From assembly GCA_026027325.1 (NCBI GenBank), contig JAMSLZ010000004.1, forward strand, positions 2,356,001 to 2,420,000: a stretch of DNA of 64,000 bases, read 5' to 3'. Source of the DNA: Actinomucor elegans. Lineage: Eukaryota > Mucoromycota > Mucoromycetes > Mucorales > Mucoraceae. The notes below the pieces were generated by a model that saw nothing but the letters and a program-made list of their open reading frames with translations, searched no databases and had not been told where the DNA came from. Made by a program: the position numbers and the translations under genes. The number at the start of each line of letters is the position of its first letter. Position 1 is the stretch's first letter. Below, piece after piece: positions 11,807 through 24,156 of the stretch.

Positions 11807-12100
11807 TTAGGAGTTGAAGTTCTTTTGAGCTTCGCCCTTCTTTTCTTGGACCTTGTTACCAGCTTCACCGGTATTATTACCAGTAAGTGAGTTCATAGCG
11901 CCTTTGACAGCACCGCTAACTTGATCAGCAGCACCTTGGACGTAACCCTGGACATTAGCAGCAGTGCCTTGAGCATGACCAGAGGCATTTTGGGCTTTGC
12001 CCTTGCTTTGGAGAGATTCGTTACCAACAGCACCGCCGACAGTGTCCTTGACATTACCAACAGCTTGGTCCTTCTTGGCATCGGTTCTTGAGGCAGACAT
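11807..12100 (-). CDS. CsbD-like stress-response hydrophilic protein
   Basis: Intronless 97-residue frame, ATG at 12100. The protein is almost entirely Gly, Ala, Lys, Gln, Asn, Ser and Asp, with repeated glycine/alanine helices: KDQAVGNVKDTVGGAVGNE, then KGKAQNASGHAQGTAAN and VQEKKGEAQKNF. This matches the CsbD-like family (bacterial sigma-B stress protein fold), common in fungi as small, disordered, abundantly expressed stress proteins. No signal peptide or membrane segment is present. A TATA-like tttataca lies about 75 bp upstream on its strand. Molecular function is not established for the family; a protective, hydrophilin-like role is the usual inference. Confidence 0.85.
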   Translation of the reverse strand: MSASRTDAKKDQAVGNVKDTVGGAVGNESLQSKGKAQNASGHAQGTAANVQGYVQGAADQVSGAVKGAMNSLTGNNTGEAGNKVQEKKGEAQKNFNS

Positions 12101-12329
12101 ATTTGAAGATGATTATTAGTATTATTAAATAAAAGTGATAATTATTCAAAAGATCCTGCAAATCTCTCCTCTTATTTATACACAATTTTCTAGCTTTGAT
12201 GTTTTGATGGAATACTTGCATCATGCTCAACAATAAATCCTTAAAAGGACTAGCAGTTATACTATTGCGTCAAGATTATTCATATTATAGTTTTTAAACT
12301 AAGATTTTATTTCAATGGTAATCATGATC

Positions 12330-13474
12330 TCAACGCGTTGCACCTTCAGTTGTTAACAGGTTAGAGTACCCGAATCCTTTTGGCCCAAAGGATTTGGAAT
12401 AGCATCCTTTACAATAAAGATCAAAATTACGGTCAGCCATGTTGGTGGAATCCAATCGTTTGCCACACTGACAGCATTTTAGGCACATCTTGTGGTATTT
12501 ATTTCCTGCTCCCAACACGAGCTCAGCTGCATATACCGTCTTACCACATCCGACGCATACATCTTGTTGTGATTGAAAGTTGAATTTACGAGGAACGTAA
12601 CTAGTTTGATGTTTGATGTATCCAGTAGTTGACTTTGTTGGTGATGATTGTTCATTTGATTCGCTATCATCATTTGGCGTCACTGCCGGTTTGGTTTCAG
12701 ACGGAACTTGAGGTGGACGCGCTGGCAAGGATGGCTTACGTGCAGGAAGGGAAGGGGATGCTTGACGTGCAGGTAAGATGGGAGGTCGAGTAGGCAATGA
12801 TGGTGATGCATGGGAAGGTAATGACGGTGATCTGGAAAGAGTACTGTCATTATAGTTTTCCTCGAGGATTTCTCGAGGCATCTTGTTCTCTGTACTTAGG
12901 AATGCAGCACCACCAGCTACGATGATGTGGCATAATTTAGCATATATATAACCCACTATTAGACATTACGTTACCAAAACCTACAGAGTGATAAATGGTT
13001 AGAGCTTGTTATAAAAACTTTTTTACCCAAAATTTACCATATCCTTTGGGACCCCAAGCTCGATTATAACATGTTTTACAGTAAGCCTATAGTTCGATCA
13101 AAATTTGTAGCTCGGAAAAAAGCAATTCTTGATAACTACCTCGTTGTCTTTCTCTGTCAAAGTAGTTGAATCTAGTCTCTTGTTACACTCCTATAAAAGA
13201 AATAAACGTTGGTCTTTGCCATGTAACCGTTTTATAAAATACCTTGCAAGTTAAGCAGTAGTTGTGCCATGGTCCTCCGGGGCCAAGAACCTGTTTAAGA
13301 ACATGAATAAATAAAGCTTTGACCTTTCTTGCTGTGATATTCTAAAATACCTGTTCTGCCATATAGACAGCTGAATATGGATAACAAGTTAATGAATATA
13401 AAAAACACCAAGTCAACAAGCTTACATTTCTCACAACGTGGGCATTTAGGTGCTCCTCCAAATCGTGGTGGCAT
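12330..13474 (-). CDS. Two-LIM-domain protein with proline-rich linker
   Basis: Seven exons on the minus strand: 13474-13426, 13370-13351, 13290-13243, 13190-13140, 13086-13038, 12980-12975 and 12916-12330, giving 269 residues. LIM1 (about residues 11-67): CPRCEKSVYMAEQVLG, WHNYCLTCKECNKRLD, YCKTCYNRAWGPKGYGF. LIM2 (about 202-258): CVGCGKTVYAAELVLG, YHKMCLKCCQCGKRLD, LYCKGCYSKSFGPKGFGY. Both are CSRP/CRIP-type zinc-binding LIM domains ending in the GPKG-aromatic-G motif. The linker (about 85-185) is rich in PSLPAR-like repeats, a potential SH3-ligand region. LIM proteins of this type scaffold actin-associated or polarity complexes. The 6-nt exon is inferred from the GPKGYGF motif; skipping it would give GPKGYAG. 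Confidence 0.88.
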
Positions 13475-14912
13475 GTTCAATATTAGTTGAAAGAAACTTG
13501 TTTTGAAAACTTTCAGTGCGGGACAAGCGTTAATAAACTGAGTTCAAAATGAACCAGCAACTGCTCTGTTCATTGTTGCATTGTTCAGTTGGGTATCGAT
13601 TTTGAACACCATGACAAAGTCTTGACTTCTCTCTTGTTAGAACACCATCAGTATTTAATACTCTATAACTCAAAGCTTTGGGGCCCTGGTTTAAGTAGTG
13701 TAATCCGAAGCTTTTTTTGGGTCAAATCGTCAAATTTATAAGGAAGCATAACTGCTGTTTGAATGACTAGGCATGGTATGGTGACATTCTCAACATAAAA
13801 GCTCTTGTTGGAGAAATAAAAGATTTTTTTCTGTATGCATAATGAATGTCATGAATTGCAAATGTAATAAGGATACTTGAAGCAGTGATTCATTTTGAGA
13901 TGAATTAATTATTAAATGTACCATTAAATCGAGATCGATCGTTGACAAACCGTCGATCTGCTGTAAGGTAAATAATAACTGAAATTTGGGCTTTAAAATT
14001 ATAACTGAGCTCATAGAAAGTGAAGTTGCAGTTTAACTGCTTGGATGCTTCTAAAATAATAAATATATACTGATTGGATTTATATATATATTTGATAGAC
14101 TTGAAGTTATAGCGATAGTTCAATTAGATAGATAACTTTTTATTTTGTATACTCTCCAAAATTGAAAGCACGTCCTTAATTCTCTATATAAGTGTATAAT
14201 TTCTTAATTATAAAGTTTTTGTTTAGCAATAATATAATAATGGGCCTATGCTTAATTTCAGGTGGTTAATGATAACGGAAATTTCTTACACCCAAGCTGT
14301 AAAAGGATGACCGATAGAGACAACGCTATATCGATGAACAAGTACAATCAGACAATTTACCTAACTTTTCAAAAAGAGTATGTTGAAATATATCGCTTAA
14401 GGTTATTTAGATTTAGTCAGAATTGACTTTAGACGTTTGTAGATTAAGTATGAAGAGACATAACTTTAAAACGTTATGATGTTTGTATTATAAAATATCT
14501 CATTTTAATACAGTTTAAAGCTGTATAGTGTTCAATTCTTTGCAAACGGATAATATAACTCCTGTCATAACCGCCGCAGCTGCCGCAGTAGCTGACTAAT
14601 TAAGCTTATTACGTCTAAAGGCATTTTTATGTACTACATAGAGTTCTAATTGAGAAACTTTTGAAGGCTCCACCCCATGTGCTTGGCTTTAGATATTGAA
14701 TAGAATATATATACACGTGTGGAGTAGATGTAAACCTTCTATATCATTACACGTTAAAATAGACTATGATTTTTGAGAAGAAACGCTGTAAAATTGGTGA
14801 GGAAGCATAAATGGGGAAGGGCTTGTTACACTTGTATATTACAATCCCGAATTAGTATAAATGAAGCGTTACAAATACATTCATAACCTTATCAACTGTT
14901 AACTATCGAATA
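13475..14912. other. Divergent intergenic region
   Basis: Promoters of the LIM gene (-) and the GST gene (+). A TATA-like atatataca at about 14706 lies upstream of the GST start. The 60-75 codon frames at 13790-14123 are A+T-driven and not called. Confidence 0.45.
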
Positions 14913-15701
14913 ATGGATAAAATTACTCTTCATTACTTCATTGTTGGTGACAAAGGTAAGTCATTGGTATCTTGGGATGGAGCAACGTTTTAATTTCTAC
15001 GAAATGAAGTTACTCGTGGCCTTGGTGAAAATGTAAAGCTCTTGCTTGAAGATGCTGGATTAGATCATGACTATGTTCGTTCAGTAAGGGATGAAAAATG
15101 GGAAGAACTGAAGGCTCAACTTGTAAAGGAGGGTGTTCATTCTTGTACTCAGCCTTATATCCAAGTTAATGGACAAAAATTTTTCAAAACAGTTCCTATC
15201 ATGCGATATATCTCTGCCAAATTAGATTACAAGTATCATGGATCAACCCCAGAAGAGAATCACTTGCTGGATGTTATCACTGAATTGGCAGACTCATGGT
15301 TTAATAGTATGAGAGCGGCTTTCTATAGTTCCGATGTAAGTTATTGGATCAATATACGAGTATTATGGATTTTATGTAGTAATGTGGATTTTATAGGAAC
15401 AAAAAAAACATCATATTGAGGTTGAAACACCTGAGTATCTCGCTATATTTGAAAAGTATTATAACGATCGTGATGGCCCTTATATCCTTGGTGACAAGGT
15501 AAAGTCAAGTATATTAACACAATCAGTCGATGAACTAATGCTTATTTAAAGATAACTTTCCCTGACTTCTTGGTGTACCACTTGATTGACAATGACTTTG
15601 TATTTAACCGATTTAACGATTATCCTAGTCTCAAAAAGTTTGTAGAAGCTTTTGAGCAACGTCCCAATATCAAAAAGTATCTTGCTTCTCTTCCCCAATA
15701 A
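14913..15701 (+). CDS. Glutathione S-transferase
   Basis: Four exons: 14913-14955, 15010-15335, 15397-15498, 15552-15701 (introns 54, 61 and 53 nt), total 206 residues, a normal GST length. The N-terminal thioredoxin-like half reads MDKITLHYFIVGDKGVTRGL, then ENVKLLLEDAGLDHDYV, then NGQKFFKTVPIMRYISAKL; the conserved cis-proline loop is VP in TVPIMRYI. The C-terminal helical half contains ITELADSWFNSMRAAFY and GPYILGDKITFPDFLVYHLI with the family D-x-x-L-like N-capping region. Tyr-8 is the likely catalytic tyrosine by position. Role: conjugation of glutathione to electrophiles or peroxide detoxification; the class cannot be fixed by eye. No organelle signal seen. Confidence 0.88.
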
Positions 15702-16521
15702 TAAAAGTTGCACCTTTTTTTTTTTATCTAATAAGTGATTCATTAATGGATCTCGTCTACTAATCAAATTGGGTGCATGATTAATCAAGCAACCCCAAAC
15801 ATTATAACTGCCACAACGGCTTATCTGATGAGTCTTTGACCTAAGGGTCCATCAGATCTTTTTTTACGCAAATTGACCAGTTCGAACTAAAAATAACTTG
15901 TCTTGTTTTAAATGCCGGTAAGTAAGTTTTTCCACAAGATCGTTACATCAAGAAAACTGGAATAAGTATACTTCACACAAAACAAAAAAGAGTATCCCCT
16001 TTACCTCTTATTTTATTTTTATTCTTTTGAAGCACGAAGGAGGCATTTGCAAAGCATAACGTTTCAGTGACATACATTCAGTATATTTGAAAGTATTGAA
16101 CTACATAGTTTCATACTTCTGACATAGTAATATACATGAGTTATAAGTGTGTTCCTAAAAAGGTTTTTTTGATGCCTTGATCCGTTCAAAGCAATCAGTT
16201 CAAAGAATTTTTACACTATTAAATGCTTCACTAAAGTTTATATAATCTGTTAATACATAACATGTCTATTAGTAATGAACAGAGATCAAAATCGTTCAAG
16301 CTCATTATATGGCAATGAACCAGGTTCGAATTATTATGATCCACGATTGAAATGTTAGATATAATATATGCTCTTATGAGCCTCTACTTCGCGCTAATTA
16401 TAGTTAGAGTCTTAAAACAAGACTGCATAAGGCATACAATAAATTAATGATATATTTTATTAACGGTAACTTGACATCTAGCTCTCCCAAGTATGTACTG
16501 TTAGAACTATTTCTCATCTAT
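15702..16521. other. Convergent intergenic region
   Basis: 3' flanks of the GST (+) and the FUSC-like transporter (-). A+T-rich, no gene seen. Confidence 0.45.
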
Positions 16522-19500
16522 CTAAAGCCTTCTTTGGGAGTTTTCTAAATCAGTAAGTCCAAAACATCTAGCCCATTGATCATCTGGCACAAGTGACCCG
16601 AAAAGCTCTTTCATTTGTAGCCCCAACTATAAAAATAATATATTAGCTTTCATTAAGTATCATAAAAAAAAGCCTTACCTTGTCCAGTTCGATAATGATG
16701 CTTTCCATCATGACAACATAAGCATAATACACCATATAACATTCATCTTTGACGGCCTCGTTATTACTATTTTCATTATCGTTTTTCTTCAAATCGGCTG
16801 TTATCTTTGGTAATTGCTGCAACTTGATCATCAGCATCTCTCTCGCCTTTTCTGCGGGCGGTAAATAAGGCGGTAATGGTGTTTTCAATTGTAATGCAGA
16901 TGCTAATAGATAAAAGTACAACAGTACACTTCCAGCCATTTCCATCAACTCTTTGCTAGCAGGCAACATCAAGTCACGTCTCACCTGGGTGGCCCAGACA
17001 TCTTTCAAAATAACGATACGAATGGATAAGAACTTGTCCAAAATAACTTGACACGATGTCAGCATGGCTTCGTATGTCTTTGCAGGGAAAGGACCTTTAA
17101 GGCGTGGCTCATTAGGTGCATAAGCCAAGAGTCCTTGAAGCTCAACCAAACTGACTTGCAGAGAAAGCTCTACATGTTGAAACTGGATGGATCTCGATTC
17201 ATTTCGTTTGGCTAAGGCTTCAAGCTCTTCGCGTGATGTAACTTGTCTGCTTTCTGCCTCCTCAGCTAGCTTGCTTCTGTTGTGGCGATCAAGGATAGCT
17301 TTCTTGACAAGTTGGCTATAGTTGGTTTCGTTACTGGGTTCTTCTTTTTCTTTGCTTAATGAGCTACTATTGTCTTCTGAATACTCTGAAACAAGTTGTT
17401 TGTAAAGCCAAGATAAACGTATCAACAAGTCTGATAACCCCTTTCGCATTTCTTTTCGAGCTTCAAATGGCCAAACATAGGCTGTCACCACAAGACCTGT
17501 AAAACGAAATGGAAGGTATAAGTTGCATGTTTACAGCACAGTATCAAATGGTATTACCTATAATTACACCAGCAGATACAGTTGCGCATCTCATAAAGGC
17601 AAGTTCAATTACATCAAGAGCTTCTTCTTCGTTTATGTGATTATACATGAACGGCACGATAAGATTGTAAGCTAATAGCGAAAACATGCCAAAACGTCCA
17701 TGTTTATGGTTCAAAATCATCCAAAAGCAAGGTATAGAGAATGCCCAAGACATGAATAAAAGCAAGGGCCCTTGGTGTGGCAAGAACAAGTAAAATAAAA
17801 CGGCAATAACAGAGCCCAACATGGTAGCTAATACTCGTAATACTGCCACTTGGTTTGTGCCTCCAACAGTAGGTGACATGACTGCCATGACCTAAAAGTA
17901 ATACTGGTTAAATATCGTACAACAATATGAAATGCACCAAGAATATTTTACGGTAATCAGTGTCCAATCCATTTTCCAAGCCAGAAAATATTCTTGTGTT
18001 GCAGGTATAAATGCCATTGAAGCAATAACAAGCGCAATCAACATGGATTTAGCAGCATATCGAACTGTATGCTGTCTAAACCAAGAAAAGAACCCCCACA
18101 AGTTGAGAAAGAACTTGCGTATTCTGGTCTTTGGCTTTGGCGTATGCAGTGTATTGAAAGTATTATGATTATTGGGAACAAATGATTCGACTGAGCCCTT
18201 TTTGGTTATAGCTTTGGCTGGCTTTGCATCCTCCTTTTGATAGATACTTGGTATGTCATTGTGTTCTTTGCGAGACCGTCTATAAAAACAGCAGCAGAGG
18301 AACCAGACTACATAGTAGTGTTAGTACATTGAGTTCTATATTGCATCGTATCACTTACAAGGAGTAATCATGTATCTTTTGATAGCGGCCCAAAAGCCTC
18401 GCTTATTTCTTTGCTCTTCATCGTACTCAAAGACAGATTGCACACATTCAACAAGCACCATGAGTTCCTTGGCAAACTCAAGTAGACAAAAGACAAAGAA
18501 ATATACCAAAAAAACGTCTTGTGCTGGAAACTGAGTCATCAAATGAGACTGCATCTCTTCAGGATTGATTGTGTTCCTATGTTTATGATGAGTTCCTCTT
18601 TTCATTTTACGCTTGTACATTCTTGTAAGGGCCAATTGTTGTGACTCCTCAAACAAAGACATGGCCATTGCCAAGTTTTGTCGCATCAAGCCAAATGAAG
18701 GTGTTGCATCAGTTGTATGGCCTGTAAAACGACTTTGGAGATGGATGATAGTCTGCTTGCAAGTGTAAGCAAGCGATTTCATGGGTGGACGCACGGTTTT
18801 GATGAATTGGACAAGAGGACCTTCTTCTTTTTGATTTCGAGCTTGATCTTGTTCAATATGATAATATCCATTGATTGGTACTTTAGTAGAACTGCTACTG
18901 TACACATCTTGATCATTATCACAAACAGATTGGGAAGATAATGTCAGCTCTTTTTTCAGCTCGTACTCCATCTTCCTTCTTTGATCATCTGCTTTGACGT
19001 GGTACACTTTCTTCTTTTTTAAACATCTGTCATCCTGTTGATCATGACTAGGGATTGAACCATAATCTTTTTTGGTAGAATGCTTGTCTATTGACGTCTT
19101 CATCACGTCAAACTGTAAGCCACAACTGCTTCGCAGCCCTCCAACGTGCTGAGCTAATCTTTGTAAACTAGAGACAATTGTATCGTATCCATCAGCATGT
19201 CTCCAGATATGAAGATTATAGTATTCTTTTTTGGCATCTTCTAATGAAGATTTCAATGAAGTGAAGCTTGTACGGTGCGCATTGATAGCATTCTGCAAAT
19301 TTTCATTAGCTGTAAACTCTGGTAAATCAGTATCCAGCAAGAATGTTTTGGTTAATAACTTGAGTAAGATCTTGATAGCCATAAGTGTGTCGTTTATATC
19401 AGTTCTATGAATTTCAAGAGATGAGTATATGCTAAAGTGGAATTTTTATCAATATATTACTTTAATTTTTTTGTAGCTGTCATTGGCCAAATGCACCAGC

Positions 19501-21066
19501 AGACAAAAGCAGATATTGCTGTTCCAATAGTAACAATAGCAAACATTTCTTCAATATATGTTGGATCAAAATCCGCTGGCACCACTGATCCTTCTCGCAC
19601 TAATACAGGAAATATAATCATAAATCCCAATCCACAGCCTATATAGATATTAGTATTTTTGACCAATAATAAGATGCCAAAAGTTTACCTGTTCCAATGC
19701 TTGGTTTATTGTAATGTGCCTTGATAAAGGAAAGCACAAATGTGCTACCAGCTAACCAAAAACCCAACGTGACACAGCAGGAGGTAATATAGTAATCTTC
19801 TGATCTTAAATAAATTGCCGTTACCATGCTCAGCAAAGACAATAAAAGAGCACAAACAGTATAAAGCAAACCATAACCAGCTGCTTCTACCATTCCACCT
19901 ACAGTCTTTGAAGGGTTAAAAAACACAGTTACTGTAGCTATCACATGACTTGAAAGTCTAGCCGTCTTTAACATATTATTCAACGCAGGTACAAATGTAA
20001 ACAAGGACCCCAACAAGTACGCAAAACTACATTTCAGCACCATTTTCTGCTTGTAGGACAAAGTAAATACATGACGTACAGTCCATTTGTAGGCGGATAT
20101 TAGACTAGAAGTAAAGCAGTTATTATTCAACTGTTTATTTTTCTTGGGATGATCATCATCTTCTTCACTGGACTCATCCGTCTGAAGATCTTGAATGATC
20201 ATATTGGGATCCGATGATGAAGTTGGGAATAACAGCGCTCTTCTTTCTTCTTCTTCCAATAGGTGATGATAAAACCTGAAAACAGGATTAACGATATGAA
20301 ACATTAGGCAATTTAATACCTACTCGTTAGCTTGACTTTTACTAGCCATTCTCTGTTTGTCATTGGTTTCGTCAAGTTGGTCATAATAAAAGTGATTGTA
20401 ATGACCTTTATACTTTCGCTTGCTGTCATATTCCATTGGTATTGTGGATAATGATACAGATCTTTTCTGGCGGGTACCATCATCTAAAACAACCTCATAA
20501 TCTTCACTGAAATAATCATGAAAATATGAGCCTGCAGGAGATTTTGATAGCATTCCGCTGTCTAAGGATCCGTAATAATAAAAATTGTTGGGTATGCTTG
20601 GGTTGCTAGACATTGGGTGAATCATAAAACTACTGCTCGTACTAGCAGTGAGCGGTGTAGCTGTTGTAGGATGATATAACAACAAATCATTTGTTGAAGT
20701 AGTTCTTGACATGTTATGTCTGTGATTGTTTGTTTTTACGTTGGACGTTTCGCCATTGTCTTTCACGGGGTTTGATGTATGTAAGGGCATTTTTTCATTG
20801 ATTGTTTCTAATTTTGTAGGAGGATGAACATTTTCTTCATCATCAGAACCTCCCAATGCTGTATGAAATGTTTGAATTGAAAAATTGCTTTTACAAGAAG
20901 CGGATGGTATGAGCTTTAAATTGTTTGCTACAGAGTGTTTACTAGTTGATGGTGTTGGTGCAGGTGTAAAGAACTGATCTTCTGTAGTTGGTGGGGATGA
21001 TTGTGGATTGAATCTATCAAATGTTTTATCCGAAGGTAGCTGCAACATGTTACTTTTCACATCCAT
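16522..21066 (-). CDS. FUSC-type multi-pass membrane transporter (fungal ArAE_2/BRE4-like)
   Basis: Eight exons on the minus strand: 21066-20324, 20275-19689, 19638-19461, 19404-18359, 18307-17952, 17891-17558, 17496-16679, 16626-16522. All seven introns are 48-60 nt and every phase joins, giving 1,388 residues. Layout: a disordered Ser/Thr-rich N-terminus of about 270 residues, a first membrane cluster of about six helices (about 330-500), a long cytosolic helical loop (about 505-850), a second six-helix cluster (about 920-1090, with MSPTVGGTNQVAVLRVLATM and a final TAYVWPFEARKE), then a helical C-terminal domain. The double FUSC-like cluster matches fungal 'putative ER transporter, 6TM N-terminal' / aromatic-acid exporter-like proteins and yeast Bre4. 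Substrate unknown. N-terminal serine clusters suggest phosphorylation. Confidence 0.85.
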
Positions 21067-22587
21067 TTGAGCTTTAAGGTGAAAGAAGAAAGAAATAGAT
21101 CGAAACTTTTTGTATATTTATACTCTTTTCTTTTTCCTGTGTAGCCCTTTCATCCTGTAAGGGGCTAAAACACTGTATGATAAAAAAAGCTCAAACTATA
21201 TATCCCTTAGATCTATTACTTTATATACCTTTACACGTTTGATGGCTTTTTATACTTTTTGTATCAAAATAAGTCTTTCTTTCAAGAATCAAAGACTATT
21301 CGTTGTGCTATGCGCGTGTATGTGTAACATGAAGCGATTTTGAAACTGTAAACGGGATGACTCGAAATGAACACAAGGACCTTATCTAGTATGAAAAAAA
21401 AAAAAACTTTTGGAGGCTAGCTGTTTCCCGAGACTGCAGTTAAAATGCAATAGGTACAGGCATTTTTTATTGTTTGCCGGGAACAATAACCTTTGTGCAT
21501 TCATTGTACTATAGAACAATTCCAAACGATTAAGCTCAAACCATCTAGGGGGTTACATCATTTCGATTGGCTTTTGCCTATATTGTGCCTTGACAGGAAA
21601 TATGACGAGGCATATTGTCTTGTTTCATTCTGTTGTGTCGGTTCTCTCATCCGATTTACAAATCAAGCACCAATTTCATAACTCGGGTATTGTTAGCTTT
21701 TACGCAATGCAATACCCACTATTGTATGCTTTACTCTATAAGAAATAAACTTGCATTAGGAGCTACACCTTTAAAATGTCTTTGCTACCATTGAGAAGTA
21801 ATTTAAAAGTGGATATCCTATAGAAGTTCTCAATATTTATTGGTCGACGGCACCATACAATTTCTTTTTACAGGTTTTCACAAGTGCCCAGATTCCTAGT
21901 ATGAGCTTTGAGGTCAAAAAATTGCTCACACCTGAAATATGCAATTGAATTGTGCGCCTAACGATGTAAAGATATTTAATACAACACCTATTTTATTAGA
22001 TGATTATGCTTTCAAAATAGCATCTGAATTCACCACAAAAGTATCTGTTTTTGTACATTTTGGCTTGATGCTATATCTGAGAGATTTGATTCCTCGAATT
22101 ATACCATTTTGAATAATTTTGCATTTTCGGTTGATTCTGATTTGATGTTGCATGTAATCATTAGTTTATGTCTAGAACAAATTATTACTTTACCAAAGCA
22201 CTATGAATATAGTGCCTTTTAGAGACTGGCTGTAATCAACTACATTCATGTAATCTAGATCAATAGGTCTCCAAGCCAATCTGGAGATAATGTCTCAGAT
22301 AATAATAATTATTATTAGATATATATGCTTAGAAGAATGAGTTACTGCTATTTCATTTCTTTTCTATATAATTGTTAATTCTATATAATTTTCTTAAAAT
22401 TCACTGTTTTATAACGTGGTATTCATTACAAATTAACCGGATATTATACTTAGTTAATCTACAAAAATAATCCATAACAATACCTTCTGATCTTAATCTT
22501 CTACATGTTGACTAACGCACAAAATGAACGCTTCAAATGTGGTGCACTTATCCAAAAACAAAAAATTTAAAAAAATTAAAAATATAG
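21067..22587. other. Intergenic upstream of the FUSC-like gene
   Basis: 1.5 kb with TATA-like stretches near 21110 and 21225 on the minus strand. A 62-codon frame at 21493-21681 shows no family feature. No repeat family recognised. Confidence 0.4.
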
Positions 22588-22671
22588 TAGTATCAGTGGG
22601 GTTTGAACCCACGCCCGCTTTCGCAGACTTGATCTTAAGTCAAGCGCCTTAGACCACTCGGCCATGATACT
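22588..22671 (-). tRNA. tRNA-Leu (anticodon UAA), copy 1
   Basis: 84-nt class II tRNA on the minus strand. Acceptor AGTATCA pairs with TGATACT, discriminator A; A box TGGCCGAGTGG; anticodon loop CTTAAGA flanked by CTTGA/TCAAG; long variable arm CTGCGAAAGCGG region; T arm GTGGG-TTCAAAC-CCCAC. No intron. T-rich Pol III terminator (TATTTTTAATTTTTTT) just downstream. The tRNA body is identical to copy 2 at 54,871. A solo LTR begins 11 bp upstream of its 5' end. Confidence 0.97.
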
Positions 22672-22682
22672 CTTTGATGTCA

Positions 22683-23776
22683 TGTTGCATGTTGCATTTG
22701 GTTATTACCGCTTTTTCATTCACAATTTCGAAATGCCAAGTAACAAGTATAGTCAAGAATTTGATACATATTGAAGAAAATTACAAGGAATTGCTCCATT
22801 TTTGTTTGAAGTCTCTAGCATATCTCTAGCCCGAGATTTTTGCATTTTAGTTTTCAGCCAATGAAGGACGTTCGTTATCTCCGCTCTCAGCCAATGAAAT
22901 TGCGTTCGCTCCTTTGGCTGTAAACTCAAGATCTCTCTGGAATAAGCAAGGTTTCAAGTTACTATCTCTCTTGGCCTGGTCTCAAACCATTGTATTTTTC
23001 TGACACATTTTCCTTTTTATATATATTTTCTTATTATATTTGTTATTCCCTTTACTTTTAGTATTATATTCCCTTCATTCAGTTTTTCTTTTGTACATTT
23101 CACTCATTTCACTCATTTCATTCACATTGTGAATCTTTATTTTCCCTTTTCTTTTATTCGATGTCCTTTTCCCATTTTTCCCGTCTTTTCCGTTTTCCCC
23201 TTTTGTATATATTATCGTAGATCCATTCAATGTCTCGGTCCCTCGAATTTGACATTTGATCTAGTGTTACACCTAGATTCTTATTGTTCTCGAGTGATCG
23301 CAGATCAAATGCATTGACTCTGGATAGTTACTCGGTGCTCTGCTGCAGAAGATGGATGTTTTACGCTGGTTATGTTTCTGATGCTTCAGTATTCACAATC
23401 TAATGGTCTTTAGATTGGTGATTGTATATGTTGTGATTAGAAGCCAGTTATTGAAGTTACTGATGGTTTATCCGGTTGTACTTGTAGAATGTTAAGTTAT
23501 GTAGTAGAAGTAGAAGGCAGATTGATGTCTATATAAGATAGATCAATCGTGCCTGTCAATAAACGATAATTCAATTTTTGGGTCTTTCTTCCCTTACTTT
23601 ATCACTTTTTCTTTTACTTGCTTTATTGTCTTTTAAAGCGAACACACCTAAAGCCCTTTCTGGATCTGTTCGATATATATAATAATAGTCTTTACAGTCT
23701 TCTATTACGCAATTATATATATATTGTTTACTCTCTCTATTCAAGGTAAACATAAAAGAACATAGCCACAATATCA
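22683..23776 (+). mobile_element. Solo LTR, family A (1,094 bp)
   Basis: Starts TGTTGCATG and ends ACAATATCA, flanked by a 4-bp target duplication GTCA (22679-22682 and 23777-23780). Contains a TATA box (TATATAAG near 23530) and an AATAAA signal (near 23559), in LTR order. The same block recurs at 58,742-62,344, interrupted by a 2.5-kb insertion and followed by internal coding DNA. The insertion point is 8-11 bp upstream of the mature 5' end of tRNA-Leu. Confidence 0.85.
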
Positions 23777-23995
23777 GTCAAAGATAATTTTGAAATATTT
23801 ATTATGACAAAATATATAATTAAAACACAGAAGCCAATCAGAAATCTTTCGGTAAAGTGTCCTGATTTGAATATCACTGTCGTGTTTACTAAGATAATAA
23901 AGAAAACTAAAAATAAAGAAGCTTTTGAGATTGTAATTTATTATCTTTGATAATGCGGTGTTGTGTATATAGTGCGCTATAAAGACGAAGGATAT
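23777..23995. other. Unassigned A+T-rich spacer
   Basis: About 200 bp between LTR-A and an LTR-B fragment. The last 20 bp (ataaagacgaaggatat) match the inverted 3' end of LTR-D, so this is probably LTR scrap. Confidence 0.4.
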
Positions 23996-24156
23996 TGATT
24001 ATATCGAATATAATAAAGACTGTAAAAGTAACGAGACTGATAAAACGAAAAATTGATTTATTAAAGCATTAAAATGATAAGCTATTTATACAAAATTGAA
24101 GTTCGGATTTAACTTGATATTATATAGACGATTGAGTTTTAGTCAAAGACTGCGCT
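23996..24156 (-). mobile_element. LTR family B fragment (3' half, inverted)
   Basis: Reverse complement of the last ~155 bp of the family-B LTR seen intact at 51,566-51,929. It is cut exactly where LTR-D begins. Confidence 0.75.

Noticed and set aside
23129..23317. 62-codon frame found in both LTR-A copies (also 59191-59379)
   Set aside because: Lies inside the pyrimidine-rich part of the LTR; shared because the LTR is shared, no protein features.
22683..23776. Reading the A block as a 5' UTR of a non-LTR element
   Set aside because: A free-standing copy with TG...CA ends, TATA then AATAAA order and a GTCA duplication fits a solo LTR better; LINE copies lose 5', not 3', sequence.
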